Positions 51,725 to 62,601 are shown, counted from the stretch's first letter. The stretch is 64,000 bases of DNA from Chondrus crispus (GCF_000350225.1 NW_005178533.1:1-64000); one strand, 5' to 3'. The notes: generated by a model from the sequence alone, not told the origin. Numbers and translations: made by a program.

Positions 51725-52930
51725 TCAGATGGTGTGCTTCCACTCTGCATCGTCAGCAATCAAACCGAGTTGTAAGCAAGCTTGTCGAAAGCTGGTGCAC
51801 TGGTCGCCGTCGATATTTCGCAAGGTTTCGAAGAATATTACCCCTGGCACTTGTGTAAGGAGGAGGCGAATGAAGTAGCACTCACCCTCCCTCGGACTGA
51901 CAGTGTAGATTCGACCGACTACGTTGGCGCCTGTACCACTGAAATCAAAGGCATCCTCATCGCTGCTGGCGTTGCGTCTTCTCAGAGTTGCTCTTCGACT
52001 CCATGACTTGCTGCATTTCTTCCAGGTAAAGTACCTTGGAAACATGTGGTACTGAATATGCCTCGCACTTGGGTATTTTTCGTTGGCTTTAAACCACTCG
52101 GTCAGCTTCGTACCTGATGCTGGTCGTAGCGCCACCTCCTGCTCTCGTCCTTCCTCAATGTAAACCGTATGGTGGTCGGGCAGATGCACTGCAAGTCTGA
52201 CCACTGGACGATTGCGATCGACAATGTCAAATGAGAAAAATCGCCATGCGGCCTCCGATGCCGAAACGTATCTTGCATCTTGGAAGTTGGTGATCTTTTC
52301 GTGGCATTCATTCTCAGCAGTGATTTCCATGGTCACTCGGTCCTGTCCCTTGCACACATACTTGAAGAGGTACTTGATTCCGCCAACACGTGACACGCAG
52401 AGTTCCACATTCAAATGGCAACCGAACGATCGTAGAAGCAGAGGACTGTGGGGAATGACCAAGGAATTGTCAACCACGACGGATTGCTGTCGTCGGCCAA
52501 TACGGGAGGGTCGCTCGATGGAGACACCCCCAGCCGAGGGGGACCTTCTGCGGTACGTGATGTAGTACTCACTGGCGGACTGGCTGGTTTCGTGTTTGAA
52601 CGATTTTGGAAACCCTTTCGTGCAGTACCGCTCGCCCATGCACACGGCTGTTGGATTTTGTTCTCCACATGGATTATGGATCATATGCTTGACCACGACC
52701 TCTCGGAGTTCTGGATCTTCGGCAGACGGGATCTCGGCAGAGATAATACGGTCGACATTTTCGGGAGTACGCAGATCATTCATGGAGACTTCATCTAGGA
52801 AAAACACGACGTGAGCGTGGGGAAGACCGCGTTTCTGAAATTGGATGACTCGTACATAGGCAACGACGGTTCCGAATACCTTTTCGTCGATGACCAAGGG
52901 CATGAGGTCTTTCATTTTGAGACGAAACAC
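51725..52930 (-). pseudogene. Helitron Rep (HUH) nuclease domain
   Basis: 401 residues. The HUH motif is in QKRGLPHAHVVFFLDE, and the two catalytic tyrosines of the Y2 type are present in IKYLFKYVCKG. Also present are CGEQNPTAVCMGERYCTKGFPK, a Cys-rich Helitron block, and a long C-terminal linker toward the helicase. The domain nicks DNA and starts rolling-circle replication. It is intact by motif but separated from its neighbours by frame changes near 52935-52995 and 51500-51720. Confidence 0.88.
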
Positions 52931-52996
52931 ACGTGCGCACAGATCCGATCTGTCCTGTAGCGATTGGTTGGGCAGTAGGGCTCTTGTGATCTCCGG

Positions 52997-54235
52997 TCAG
53001 CTTGGATTACATGTCATGGTGAGGAAGATGTCCGGGTGGCCAATCTGGTTGGATATAGCAATGATGTTGTGCATCTGCTGCCTCATGTAGCGGTCACCCC
53101 CAATGTATGTAGAAGGGAGAATGAACAGTCGTCCTGCACGCACGGCGTCGGCTTCATTTTCAGCACGACCGGAGTCTACTAGTCTTTCGCACAGTGATGT
53201 GTAGTCCGCCGCTCGAAGCTGCGTCTGGTTGTGGCGGAGATACGAAAGCCTTTCTGCCTCCACTGTGCAGAACTGGTCAACCAAATATTGCTGAAAGAGT
53301 CGTGCTGCGTGCAAGATTGTGCTGAACTGGCTTGCTCTTTCGAACAAATGCCATCCGTAGTACATCATCGGAGTAATCTTAGTACGTCTGCCGTCTTGAA
53401 CACTGGAGAATCGAAGCTCTGGATACCATCCATCTCTACCGTTCGGGAACAAAAGCACGTAACTCAATGGATCGTATGCACGATGACTGACTGAAATCGG
53501 ATCCAGCACTTCGTTCCCGTTACTGTTAAGAGACCCTCGCCTGCGCACGACGATATCTCTTCGCCCAATCTCTCCATCCTCATTTCCAGGGATCAATGCA
53601 GCCACTTCAGAGGCTTCGGGACCATTGTAATGGCGCACGTGCTCATGACCTGGCCTGCGGTCGGCATGGATGACCATCTGGTACGCGGCTGGAGTGTTGT
53701 TGTGAGGAGATTGAGCCCATTCTCGCATACACAGAAATGTTTGCACGTAGGGGTTGCATTCGTGCAGCATTTGGGTCAGTTGCGTCATTAGTGCATCTTC
53801 CAGTCGTCTAGAGTTTCCAAGCCTTGTGCGCGTCTGAGTGGCGCAGTCAGTGTCGTGAATGTACACAGAAGCATAGGAAGGTGCCCGCCCCTAGGATGGC
53901 ATCATGGGACCCATATAATGGTACTTCCGGCCCTGCATCGTCATTGTGGGGTTAAAGTTGGAAGTACCGGGCCCTCTGCTCACCCATTTGGCGACCACGG
54001 ACGCCATGGACAGCGCTGCATTGTAAGCTCGAATGTTCTTACGGAAGCGGCGGGACCTTGCAGTATCATCGATGAGGATAGAGCGCAGAAGAGCTGACGG
54101 GTCGGGAAGAGGCGGCAGTGACAGCTTCCCCTTCCCACAGCACGTGGAAAACATGGGCCTTGCGGCAGAGCTGCTCAAGAGGCGTTCTTGGACGAAATGC
54201 AGAGCTTTGCAGTGCGAACACTCAATACGCATCAT
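52997..54235 (-). pseudogene. Helitron-like N-terminal domain (two frames)
   Basis: Frame 54235-53891 has a zinc-binding part (CSHCKALHF, CCGKGKLSLPPLP) and FRKNIRAYNAALSMASV. It ends in YHYMGPMMPS just before a frame change. Frame 53866-52997 continues with DPLSYVLLFPNGRDGWYP, QQYLVDQFCTVEAERLSYLRHNQ and DIFLTMTCNPS. These blocks are standard for the region before Rep in algal, plant and oomycete Helitrons. Confidence 0.85.
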
Positions 54236-54361
54236 GCCGAGATCGCGGTACGAAGGCGGGGATTCGGGTAGTGGGGGGAAGAGCTGTCGAGAAGCACTTC
54301 GAGACTGTCGGTCGGATCTTTTCCTCTCATTCCGAGTGGGTGTGTCTTGCGCATCCCTTGA

Positions 54362-54775
54362 TCATTGGGTGGAGAGGCAGTTAAAGTCTCGCCGCGCCTC
54401 ACGAATAGGAGTACATTCCTCTCCTCTAGCGCCTCGTGTCGCAATGCGATCCGCTTCGCGCCGTGCATCTCGTAGGGGGGTTGTTTCTCCCGCTCTGCGC
54501 GCTCTTGATCTCTCCCTGCCTCGACGGAGACGCTCTTGGCGCTGCTCAGAAGTCTCTGCTGCTCTTCGTGCTACGGCACCCTCCCTGTCGGCTCGGCGAC
54601 GCGCTTCAGTCTGAGATTCAGTTTGCTGCCCTCTCCGGATTCTCGCACAGGCTGGATCTGCCTCACGACCTGCTTCAGCGTCAGATTCGGACTCTCGCGC
54701 TCTTCTTTTTCTAGCACGGGCGTATTTTTGCTGCCTTCTTGCTTCTGCCACGTCTTCATCCGCTGGTCCCTCCAT
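54362..54775 (-). CDS. Arg/Glu-rich N-terminal part of the Helitron protein
   Basis: From the ATG at 54775 (MEGPADEDVAEARR) a highly charged, Arg/Glu/Ala-rich stretch with ARRAAETSEQRQERL-like repeats, probably coiled coil. Such leaders are common in Helitron proteins. It is separated from the next block by a frame change near 54240-54360. Confidence 0.6.
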   Translation of the reverse strand: MEGPADEDVAEARRQQKYARARKRRARESESDAEAGREADPACARIRRGQQTESQTEARRRADREGAVARRAAETSEQRQERLRRGRERSRARRAGETTPLRDARREADRIATRGARGEECTPIREARRDFNCLSTQ

Positions 54776-54904
54776 TTTTATTCTGCTCGACGCGCTAGTG
54801 TTATCCCTGTAAGTGCAGCTAGGGTTGACGCAAGTGCGAGAGGTCCGTTGCAGATCGCTATGAGTCGTAGCAAGCAGTCCTCGAAGGTCTAAACGCAACG
54901 TCAG

Positions 54905-55555
54905 CCAGCTAGGTCGTCCGCGAGTCCACTTAGCAAAAGAGTAACAATAGGGCCTTTATTGTCTTGTACTGTCCCGTGATTCAAACGAACCAAAAAAAGG
55001 AAATAGAAATAGAAATATGGTCCTACTATACACAGGGTATAGTATTAATACTCAGAGTACGACCACCTTGTGTATTTCTACTCCCAGGGAGCCCGGTATT
55101 AGAAAGAACCTCTTGCAAGGCCCTTCCCGCCGGGGTCGCTAAGTAAGCGCGCTCCCTTTTCCCTCAGTGCGGTGGCTAGGTTTCCCAAACCCTAACGGCA
55201 CATACACTGTGTCTTCTTGCAGCCTCTATAGTCTGACGGAGGCTGCGTTTGATCTTAGTTGCCGACGTTGCAATAAGAACGTCAGTCCGACGTCCACAAA
55301 TTGCTTTGTGGAGGCCGTTGTTCCGAGCCCGATACTGCAGCACCAAGAAATGGTGTGCTATCGGATTAGGCTATCTGCACAGCGGCAGACTGCCACGCGT
55401 TACTAAAAGCAAAGCGCAATAGACACCTAGGGACTATCCGGATGCCGTCAAGCAATCCGGTAAACTTTTCGCAGGGAATGCCGTATTCGACCCACCACTA
55501 AGCCGGCATAGAATTTCGATCGCTGCCTTGCCCAGACTCTGGTCACCACGCTACC
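54905..55555. other. Intergenic region right of the Helitron
   Basis: No gene supported. The 5' terminus of the Helitron should lie in or just before this stretch, but a convincing TC end was not found. Confidence 0.4.
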
Positions 55556-55644
55556 AGGGAGCCGTCACGTGGTGAAAGTGTACTGAAAATTGTTGAAACC
55601 GCAACCCGGTACTGTGCTGCCAAAGTAGGGCTATATTAAAAACC

Positions 55645-56545
55645 CTTTCGATTCGTGCGCGCTCTCGCCTGGCCGCCACTTGTCGCCACACTTGTCGCCA
55701 CTGGTCAACCGGTACCGTAGAGCGGCCGCACCCCGGTGTCCGCACAGTAATTTAATTTTTAATTTTACACTTGTCGCCACTTGTCACGTCTGTCTCTTCG
55801 GAAATGCGCTATGAAACGACACCAAGTGCTTGAGAATCTACAGAAAAGGCGCTCCATGGCATGGTTCTGCAGTGCTCTAGTCTTGAGAGCACTATCGCTG
55901 AATGAAAGTATTCGACTCCAATCACTGTTGCATTGGATGTCATGTACAGTGTAGCGCCCTTTCACTGTGGAGACTTTTCGGACAGCCCGATGAACTGGTG
56001 AGCGGATCATTACATGGAAACAGCCAACTGGTCATACCGCACTTTTGTCACTCGTATGCTACAGTATCGCTGTTTCCCAACAGAACCTCATCGTCTTGAC
56101 TGGTTTAATTAGTAAACTTGGACATCCAGAATTACTAGCTCATATCCAGTAACACTGGACTTAGGTATTCCTTATGTCTAGTTCACGTGCAGTCAAACTA
56201 GCCTTAGACATCCACAATGTAAGTGTAAATGAATGTCCGGGTCTAGTCGGATGTTCACTTGACATTCAAAAAGTCAAGTTTTTCACGAGTAAATACTAGG
56301 GCCCGGACTAGACGTTTGAAAAGACCGCATTCATCTCCGAAGAAACAGATGCACCCGGTACTGTAGTGGGGCCGCGCCGGGCAGTCCTCCTGGTAAATTT
56401 AATTTTAATTTTTCCACTTGTCGCCACGCTGGCCCTCTCTACACGTGTTCCCGTGGCGGCCACTTGTCAGCCGGGGCGACCTGGCCTGCGGCCATGCCGC
56501 GCCCCGCCAGTGGCCGCCACTTGTCATGGCAGCGCCAATGCCAAG
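55645..56545. repeat. Direct repeats with CACTTGTCGCCAC motifs flanking ~600 bp
   Basis: Segments ~55700-55790 and ~56345-56435 share GGTAC.GTAG, GGGCCGC-like sequence, an AATTTAATTTTTAATTTT tract and CACTTGTCGCCAC. CACTTGTCR motifs recur at 55675-55705, 55768-55785, 56415-56430, 56458-56468 and 56517-56527. The DNA between is unremarkable. This may be a pair of related terminal sequences of an old element. Confidence 0.6.
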
Positions 56546-56743
56546 GCGGGAACCGACAGACGGACAGACACACAGACACACAGACATCGATTTCAGTAAG
56601 GGGGGATAAGAAGCACTCAACTCCATGCTTTCATGCTACAGGGGGGTTGGGCAATAGTGATGCTTGGAGCAGTGTCTCCCGCGCATTAGTGCTATGCAAA
56701 ACGCCATGGCACGGTTACCATACTTCTGCTACTATAGTGTACT

Positions 56744-56773
56744 AAGCTACACGTGCATGAACACGTGTAGCTT
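56744..56773. repeat. 12-bp hairpin with 6-nt loop
   Basis: AAGCTACACGTG (56744-56755), loop, and its exact complement at 56762-56773. Confidence 0.9.
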
Positions 56774-56966
56774 CAGTACGCCTGATCACCGTAATTCTTT
56801 GCGATGCACGCATCGCGAGTCCTAGACGTTTCCGCGGAAAGAAAAAGGAAACAAAAAGAAAGGTTTCCATTGCAATTCCTGAAAATTGTTGAATACATTA
56901 CGTATTGGGGTGTGACTGTACTGTATAAACCTTTTGGGCGGATTGGCGCCAAGACTTCGGTTCAAC

Positions 56967-57485
56967 TTATGACCTGAACAGTACGCCACCCTGAGCTGTG
57001 ACCATGGCCTGCGTATCGTCACTCTTCTCAATCGCGCGCAAGTACAATTCCGTAGCGCGAACTGCATTCGCCTCGACTCCCTCCGCACCATCTACCAGCA
57101 GATTGGCGAAAAGCACCATGGCACCAACATCGTCGTGTTCCTCAATCGCATCCACATACAGTTTCACAGTGCGCGGTGCGTCCCGCACAACACCGTCTCT
57201 TCCATCCGTTACTAAGATTGCTAGGTTTAACATAGCGTCGCAATCATGAGCCTTCTCGATGGCGTTCTCGACCAACTCCGCAGTGCGAGCTGAATTTGCC
57301 TCGACCCCCTCTGGGCCTTCCGTTAGCATTTTGCCGAGGTTGACCATTGCGCCGCTTTGACGGTGCCCCCCCTCAAAACTACCCTTCACCTGAAAGGGTG
57401 CACTTATTACACATGAGTCATTCGGACTCAGCTTCTGTCGGTCATCTTTCGGAAAATAATGAAAACGGACGAAGACGATGGTCAT
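56967..57485 (-). CDS. Sel1-like repeat protein
   Basis: 172 residues, ATG at 57485. After ~45 N-terminal residues without motif there are three consecutive Sel1-like repeats of ~38 residues, with the pattern AM..LG..L.(E/D)G..GV..(N/D)..R...L...AIE. Each contains EGVEAN- or DGVVRD-type loops. Sel1 repeats form alpha-solenoids for protein-protein contacts. The array stops abruptly after a fourth start (DDTQAM), and the last nine residues are unlike the repeat, so the C-terminus is probably truncated. Start and length are uncertain. Confidence 0.75.
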   Translation of the reverse strand: MTIVFVRFHYFPKDDRQKLSPNDSCVISAPFQVKGSFEGGHRQSGAMVNLGKMLTEGPEGVEANSARTAELVENAIEKAHDCDAMLNLAILVTDGRDGVVRDAPRTVKLYVDAIEEHDDVGAMVLFANLLVDGAEGVEANAVRATELYLRAIEKSDDTQAMVTAQGGVLFRS

Positions 57486-57489
57486 AAAT

Positions 57490-57905
57490 CACACTGGACA
57501 ATATGGTCATTACTTGTTCAACTCCCGAGCGCCCTCTCATTCGTGGCGTATTTACTGTTGGTAGATGTGTCTGTACTTAAGGAGACTAGCTCCTTTCTTC
57601 CCTTTACTCACACGGAACAACAACAAGAGGTATCGACATCAACATTAAACTGTCAAGTTTATTGGAAGCAATTGCCCCTCGAGGGACCTGCTACAGCTAC
57701 ATTTGCTGAAAACACACAGCGTCCCGATCGGCCCCACATTCGTGGAAGTTCAGGCTGTGCGCGCACGTGTTTTCTAACTACACTTCCCGTTCTCTGCACT
57801 TTACTCTCTACAATTTATCCGCGCGAACAATCGCGCGTAGACTGGATCATCACCCTTCAAGGGTAGCTTGTACCTATCATTAGTTTACCAATAGAAGCCC
57901 CGGAG
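57490..57905. other. Spacer between divergently arranged Sel1 ORFs
   Basis: An open plus-strand frame (57459-57866) has no recognisable domain and is not called. The spacer could hold promoters for both Sel1 ORFs. Confidence 0.4.
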
Positions 57906-57908
57906 AGC

Positions 57909-58286
57909 ATGAAACAGGACGAGAAGGCGGCCTCCGTGCAGAGCAGCCTCGCCAGTCGTCAACATGCCAACGACGGCAACACCCTGTTCAGGCTGGGAAA
58001 CCTAGCGAGGGACGCACGGGATGGAGTAGAAAAGGATGTCGCAGGCGCTGTGAAGCTGTACGAGGCCGCCATCTTCCGCTGTTCCCCTCGCAAGACGTAC
58101 ATGTCCTCCCCTTGCCATGCTCGGTGTGCTTTTCACCCAACACGCGCTCTTATTCCCTGGCACACCTCTCAACCGACACCTTTTCTCTCTCCGGTTTCCC
58201 AAAGCCTTTCTCTCCTCGCAAACCTATTCGCCGTCTCACAAATGCCTCTTTTTCGGCACCCCCGGCAACCTCGGAAACACCCATAG
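57909..58286 (+). CDS. Sel1-repeat fragment
   Basis: ATG at 57909. Residues ~20-57 form one Sel1-like repeat (NTLFRLGNLARDARDGVEKD, then AVKLYEAAI), clearly related to the repeats at 56967-57485 but on the other strand. After residue ~58 the sequence turns into Pro/Ser-rich text typical of non-coding DNA. This is therefore a one-repeat remnant, or a first exon whose continuation was not found. Confidence 0.5.
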   Translation: MKQDEKAASVQSSLASRQHANDGNTLFRLGNLARDARDGVEKDVAGAVKLYEAAIFRCSPRKTYMSSPCHARCAFHPTRALIPWHTSQPTPFLSPVSQSLSLLANLFAVSQMPLFRHPRQPRKHP

Positions 58287-58790
58287 CGATGCCATCGCAT
58301 TTCTTACGGCTATAATACACTTCTTTCTTCCATCAATCTCTTCCGCCTCTTCCCCCTGCCCCTGCATCCACTCCGACCGCCACCCCTCGCGCAGACATTC
58401 CAGCTTCCCGCCCAAGAGCGGGAGCTCGGTCGCACGTAAGACGGAAAATTCCATCTTGTAAAACTCGATTTTCGGTCGCGTAGGGGGCGGGCATGGCCGA
58501 AAGATTGGCACTTCGACGTCTCCGGGCTTGGCTCCGATGCCGATAAGGACGCATCCACGGAAGGCGACGCCTTTGTCGTAGGGATCTGCCGGCCCTTCAG
58601 GCATGCCATCAAAGTTGTAGTACCGCGGCTTCATCAACGCAACTTCACGCACGCGATCTTCAAAGTCTTGGCCATCGGCGGGGTCCCCGCAAATGACGGA
58701 AGTGGTCATATTCTGGAACAGCTCTTCAAAGGAGACGTTGATTTGGCCGATGGGTTGGTACTCGCGGAAGGGGTCTTGCAGTCACTCGTT
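58236..58790 (-). CDS. Unidentified protein fragment
   Basis: Coding-like from ~58790 (QPIGQINVSFEELFQN) through the ATG at 58709 to a stop at 58236, giving 157 residues from the ATG. Blocks such as MKPRYYNFDGMPEGPADPYD and RGCVLIGIGAKPGDVEVPIF have ordinary globular composition, unlike neighbouring frames. No family was recognised. Because coding character continues upstream of the ATG, the first exon may be missing. Confidence 0.4.
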
Positions 58791-58873
58791 CGGGCGGGTA
58801 GAAATATATATCTCTTTGAAGGATGTGACGCGATGGGTCATATCAAGGAAGCATTAGAAGTGGAACTTCAAAT

Positions 58874-59483
58874 CTATCGGATTGCGAGCAACAGATTTCG
58901 GCCCAGAGGCAGCTGGCGTGACAGGCGGGGCAAATCAGGGCGCCGAGGAAAGGGCTGTTCCGCAGAGAATGGCAGTGAGAAGGGAGAACCTGACCCGAGT
59001 ATGCCATTGATGGGACCTTCATCAATTCCAAAAGGAACACCTCTTTCGGGACTTATAATTGAAGCTACGGACTGTAGGTACCTTGTGTCGGTGATAAGCC
59101 TTCTGATGGCTCCCTTCGCGGCAGCGATCTCTTCAGCTCCCGCGCCCACGCTCTTCTGCGCGAAAAACACGGGCCCACTTTTTCCAGCGGCACGCACAGT
59201 TCGCAGCAAACGCGCGTATCCGCCAATGACCGTGCCACGACCGCGGCATACCGCCCCGATGCATCTTACTCTGCCCGACCTCCTCCGTCCTCGCTCACAC
59301 GGACGTGAAGTTGCGCAGGGCCAGCTCGCGCTCCACGATGTCGTGGAGGCGCGTCTTCTCACGCGCGGCCTCGAGCAGCGTGACGTCCCACTGCGGCCTC
59401 TCAATGGCCATCACGAGCCCTGGGAACCCCGCACCTGTGCCGACGTCGACGACGCGCAGCGCGCCGGGCTTGACGCACTGCAT
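58874..59483 (-). pseudogene. RsmG/GidB-like 16S rRNA methyltransferase remnant
   Basis: Frame 59483-59295 shows the Rossmann SAM-binding motif of the family, VVDVGTGAGFPGLVMAIERP, then WDVTLLEA and a helix to NFTSV. An in-frame TGA is followed by ARTEEVGQ, which also fits the family. After a change of frame ~60 bp on, GGYARLLRTVRAAGKSGPVF and GAEEIAAAKGAIRRL correspond to the later strand and helix. About 20 residues seem to be missing between. RsmG methylates G527 of bacterial-type 16S rRNA; an algal nuclear copy would serve plastid or mitochondrial ribosomes (inference). The N-terminus is absent. Small introns are the alternative to a pseudogene; a GTGAGC donor-like string lies at the stop. 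Confidence 0.65.
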
Positions 59484-59539
59484 TCACCTCTGCACATCAC
59501 TTCTGCGAACAGCCCTTACAGCATTGGGGTGTGACTGTA

Positions 59540-60440
59540 CACCTCTGCAACCAGGCGTGCGGACAGCACCACCCCGTTCCCCTCATAAGGAGAAGTGAAC
59601 ACGTGTACTTTACAGAAAAGTGAACACCTGTAACGAGCCGTCCCCTTTTCTCTTGCTTACGCCTAGACTAACGTCTACGAATTAATATGGTCCATGCTAT
59701 TTTTGAAGTCGTCGTTTTTCAGCACCACGTTCTGTAAATACCCTGGTCCAGTTTATTTTCGAACCCAGAGTATTTGGGGATAGTTCATAAATAGACTGGG
59801 CCAGATTAAATTTCCAGGTGAAAAAAATAAACCGGACAAACGTACAGTTCAAATATGGTGAAACCCCTTCACATTAATTACTCTACAGGGTGGCCATTGA
59901 AATGGTTTCGGTGCTTCGCAACTATCTCCTGAAGATGAGAGAAAATCTGACATCCTTCCCACTTTCCATTCAGATTCCGGCCCATGCCCGTCCTAATCAT
60001 GGCATTCCTCGCGTATGACAGCCAATTTCTGTCTTGCTGAGCGTTGACGTCTGTAGCAACTTGTGGAAAAAACAGCAAAGGTAAGGTACCTCGCACAGAC
60101 GGATGTCTCCCGTTGTCCGATGCCTTTAATTTCCAGGGGCTGCGTAGCGCTCCGAGTTTTTGTAGCTTCTGTTACGAAGTACCTGTGCCACGGACACACG
60201 CCATTAGCCTCCTTTCAAGCCCAGTTCACCTGAAAGGTCATGTAGAACTTTGGCTATTCTATTAGTCCGGAGGGCGGCGCAATCGAAATCAAATCTCGCA
60301 GTTATCATTCCACACAAACGTTGAACGCTATCAGCAAACTGACAGTACTTCCTGCTGTTCCTCTCCTGTACATTCGTAGTCTATGTACACCGTGGTGAGT
60401 TGCGGGTAACATCTTATGACGTTCACGTCTTAATTACGAT
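59540..60440. other. Intergenic region, no supported gene
   Basis: Short frames only. It lies between the RsmG remnant and the DDE_1 transposase. Confidence 0.45.
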
Positions 60441-61024
60441 CCAAAGGGTCACAGATATGTATCGATATTTGGGCAGCATACAGTATCCGCCTCGGGATGA
60501 TTTTTAGCGGCGAATGGATACACGTCCCGCACTGCATCAGCAGCCAGCTTCAGAAAACATTTCTTCCCCGGATTCTTGAGCTTACCACTAGACCCCGCGC
60601 CGATTTTCATCCATTCACAACGATTCATTATGCAAACCTTGTACTCATCCCAGCGCTTGCGCCACGCATCCTTGACTTTAGAAATTAAAAATGAGTCAGC
60701 AGGTTGGATGAGGTCTGTGGCGTTCGCAAGAAGCTTTCGGAATTCTGTGTTCATCTGGGCCAGGCACGCCTTGACCCCATCCGTCTCATTGTGCCCGGAA
60801 CAATAGTCCACAAATAACACACGCTTCCACCGATAGGTGTCTGCCTTTATGGCCCGAGGCTCCGACAGCCACTCTCCAAAAATGCGATATCTATCTAACC
60901 CTTCTTCCCAATGCGATAGGAAACTCCTAGCAGGTCGTCACTAACACCTCGGATTAGGGAACAGTTTTGGTTGATAAGCACAAGCATCGGTGATCCTATT
61001 TTGGCGCGCACTGGATGCGGACCG

Positions 61025-61124
61025 NNNNNNNNNNNNNNNNNNNNNNNNNNNNNNNNNNNNNNNNNNNNNNNNNNNNNNNNNNNNNNNNNNNNNNNNNNNN
61101 NNNNNNNNNNNNNNNNNNNNNNNN
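61025..61124. other. Assembly gap of 100 N
   Basis: A run of exactly 100 N, the usual placeholder for a gap of unknown length, inside the DDE_1 transposase. Confidence 0.99.
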
Positions 61125-61127
61125 GGC

Positions 61128-61278
61128 CGACCGTGTGATGGAAAGCAATTATGCGGACGTTGTGTCTGGGGAAAATAGGATCCCTATGATGGTCAGATTG
61201 ACCGGAGGAGTCTCCCCCAGTCAATCTGACCATCATAGGGATTCCTTCACCACCAGACACAACGTCCGCATAATTGAT
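61128..61278. repeat. Inverted duplication beside the gap
   Basis: The arms ~61140-61203 and ~61220-61276 are near-complements of each other (ATTATGCGGACGTTGTGTCT and its complement at the ends), with small indels. Only the right arm fits the transposase reading, so the left arm is probably an assembly artefact or a true rearrangement at the break. Confidence 0.85.
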
Positions 61279-61799
61279 GCTGTCCTGCCCTCGGAATCCT
61301 AAAGTGCGTCCATTGTCCATGTTGAAGATAGAGTGTGTTTCATCTGCGTTCTGTACCATGTCGTTCTGTAGAGCACCTGAATCGAATCCCCTCTTGAGAG
61401 CATCCTGATGAAAAGCGACAGTCTTTTCTACGTATATTTTCTTAGCAGGGCTCGTGGCCAAGTTACCAGCTTGGCGTCGGATGACCAGATCGTGTACTTG
61501 CATGAAGGCTTGCACCCATCGGACTATTATGGGATCTCTAATTGCTTTTTCGTTGGCAGCAACAGGTGCAGCAAATTAACAACCCTCTTTAGCAGTGTCA
61601 GCGAGATGCTTTGCCGCACAAACCAAAAATGATGGACTCAGCTTGACATCAAGGGCGTGAATGCGGTCAAAATCGGATCGGAGGGCGACGTAAAGATCAG
61701 CAACCCACATTTCTCTCTTACGTTTACGTCCAGCCAAAGCTTTGACATTTAGCCTCCTCGTTCCCTTACTAGCCATTCCCACTAGATTTCCCAATCGAC

Positions 61800-62595
61800 G
61801 TCCCGGTATTGACAGCTCAGCAAATGCCTCGCGCTTTGACCACCATGTGGAAGTTTTTTACAAGTTTGCCTCATTGTTCCAAACGAAGAGGATGGGGAAC
61901 TGCCGAACAGTCTTTGCAACAAGATTTTCTTTCCTTCCCGAGAGAACTCTTCACGCATCCATTGAACTGCCACATGCCGCTGGGACAATGTTGCCACTTG
62001 GCGGGGTTTTTGGATTCCCGTCGGCTCTGGTGGGATAGGGAATAGATATGAAGGTATAGAGGCAGTGGGAGTTTCAGCGAGCGGGCTACTGATGCTTCGG
62101 AATGTAGTGGACTGGCGCCTAGCCATGGCAGAAAATAAAGCCCTTTTGATCGGACCTTGAGGAGGTGCGCTCATTTCCGGATGGTGGTTCGTTGATGGCA
62201 TCCGTTGTTGGGATGTGGCTGGATACCAGGGCACTGTTCAGGACGCTCGGTGCATGACGGCCTACAGTAAGAGCCGAAATTGAGACAGGTGTGAGTTTCG
62301 TTTTAATGCTCGGCGGACGTCATGGCGATATGCAGTCAAGCCAAGATCGGGTAGTATTCTGTCTAGACGCGGAACCGTAAATAATTAGGTCCAGGACAAA
62401 TGTGAACCCAGATTATTGACCCATCTAGTTTAATTACGGCGATCAGGTGTAGTGCGAAACATTATACCATGATCAAAACCTCATCCTTTTTGTATATAAG
62501 TGGCGCCCCGAGGCATAGCTTGCAGAGGGGCACATTACAAACAACTTTTCAACCATAATGGTACCTCTCACTCGAGAACCACCCTCTCGTCTCAA
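61800..62595. other. Region between DDE_1 remnant and copia element 3
   Basis: A 150-codon minus-strand frame (61782-62234) lies directly upstream of the transposase and could be its N-terminal extension, but it has no recognisable motif. A TATATAAG box lies near 62494. Confidence 0.4.
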
Positions 62596-62601
62596 TCCCT
62601 C

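Larger units (their letters stand above)
49819..54900 (-). mobile_element. Degenerate Helitron (rolling-circle transposon)
   Basis: On the minus strand a broken RepHel protein is seen: basic N-terminal region, Helitron-like N domain, HUH Rep nuclease, then PIF1-type helicase. Several frameshifts split it. Near the expected 3' end, a GC hairpin (about 49835-49864) lies ~13 nt before a CTAA (complement of 49819-49822), which resembles the hairpin plus CTRR end of Helitrons. The next host base is C, not the usual T, so this end is tentative. The 5' TC end was not located. Confidence 0.85.
60449..61794 (-). pseudogene. Pogo/DDE_1-type transposase, broken and interrupted by the gap
   Basis: In coding order: KRKREMWVADLYVALRSDFD (61794-61576); from 61515, IRRQAGNLATSPAKKIYVEK and MVQNADETHSIFNMDNGRTL with the first catalytic Asp, then YADVVSGGEGIPMMVRLTGG; then an inverted duplication and 100 N. 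On the other side are CSLIRGVSDDLLGVSYRIGKKG and, after a one-base frame change near 60893, FGEWLSEPRAIKADTYRWKR, LFVDYCSGHN (second Asp) and DLIQPADSFLISKVKDAWRK. The order and motifs are those of pogo/Tigger-like DDE_1 transposases. At least two frame breaks, in addition to the gap, make it inactive as assembled. Confidence 0.85.

Noticed and set aside
58668..59534. 288-codon plus-strand ORF
   Set aside because: Antisense shadow of the RsmG-like and unidentified minus-strand fragments; no domain.
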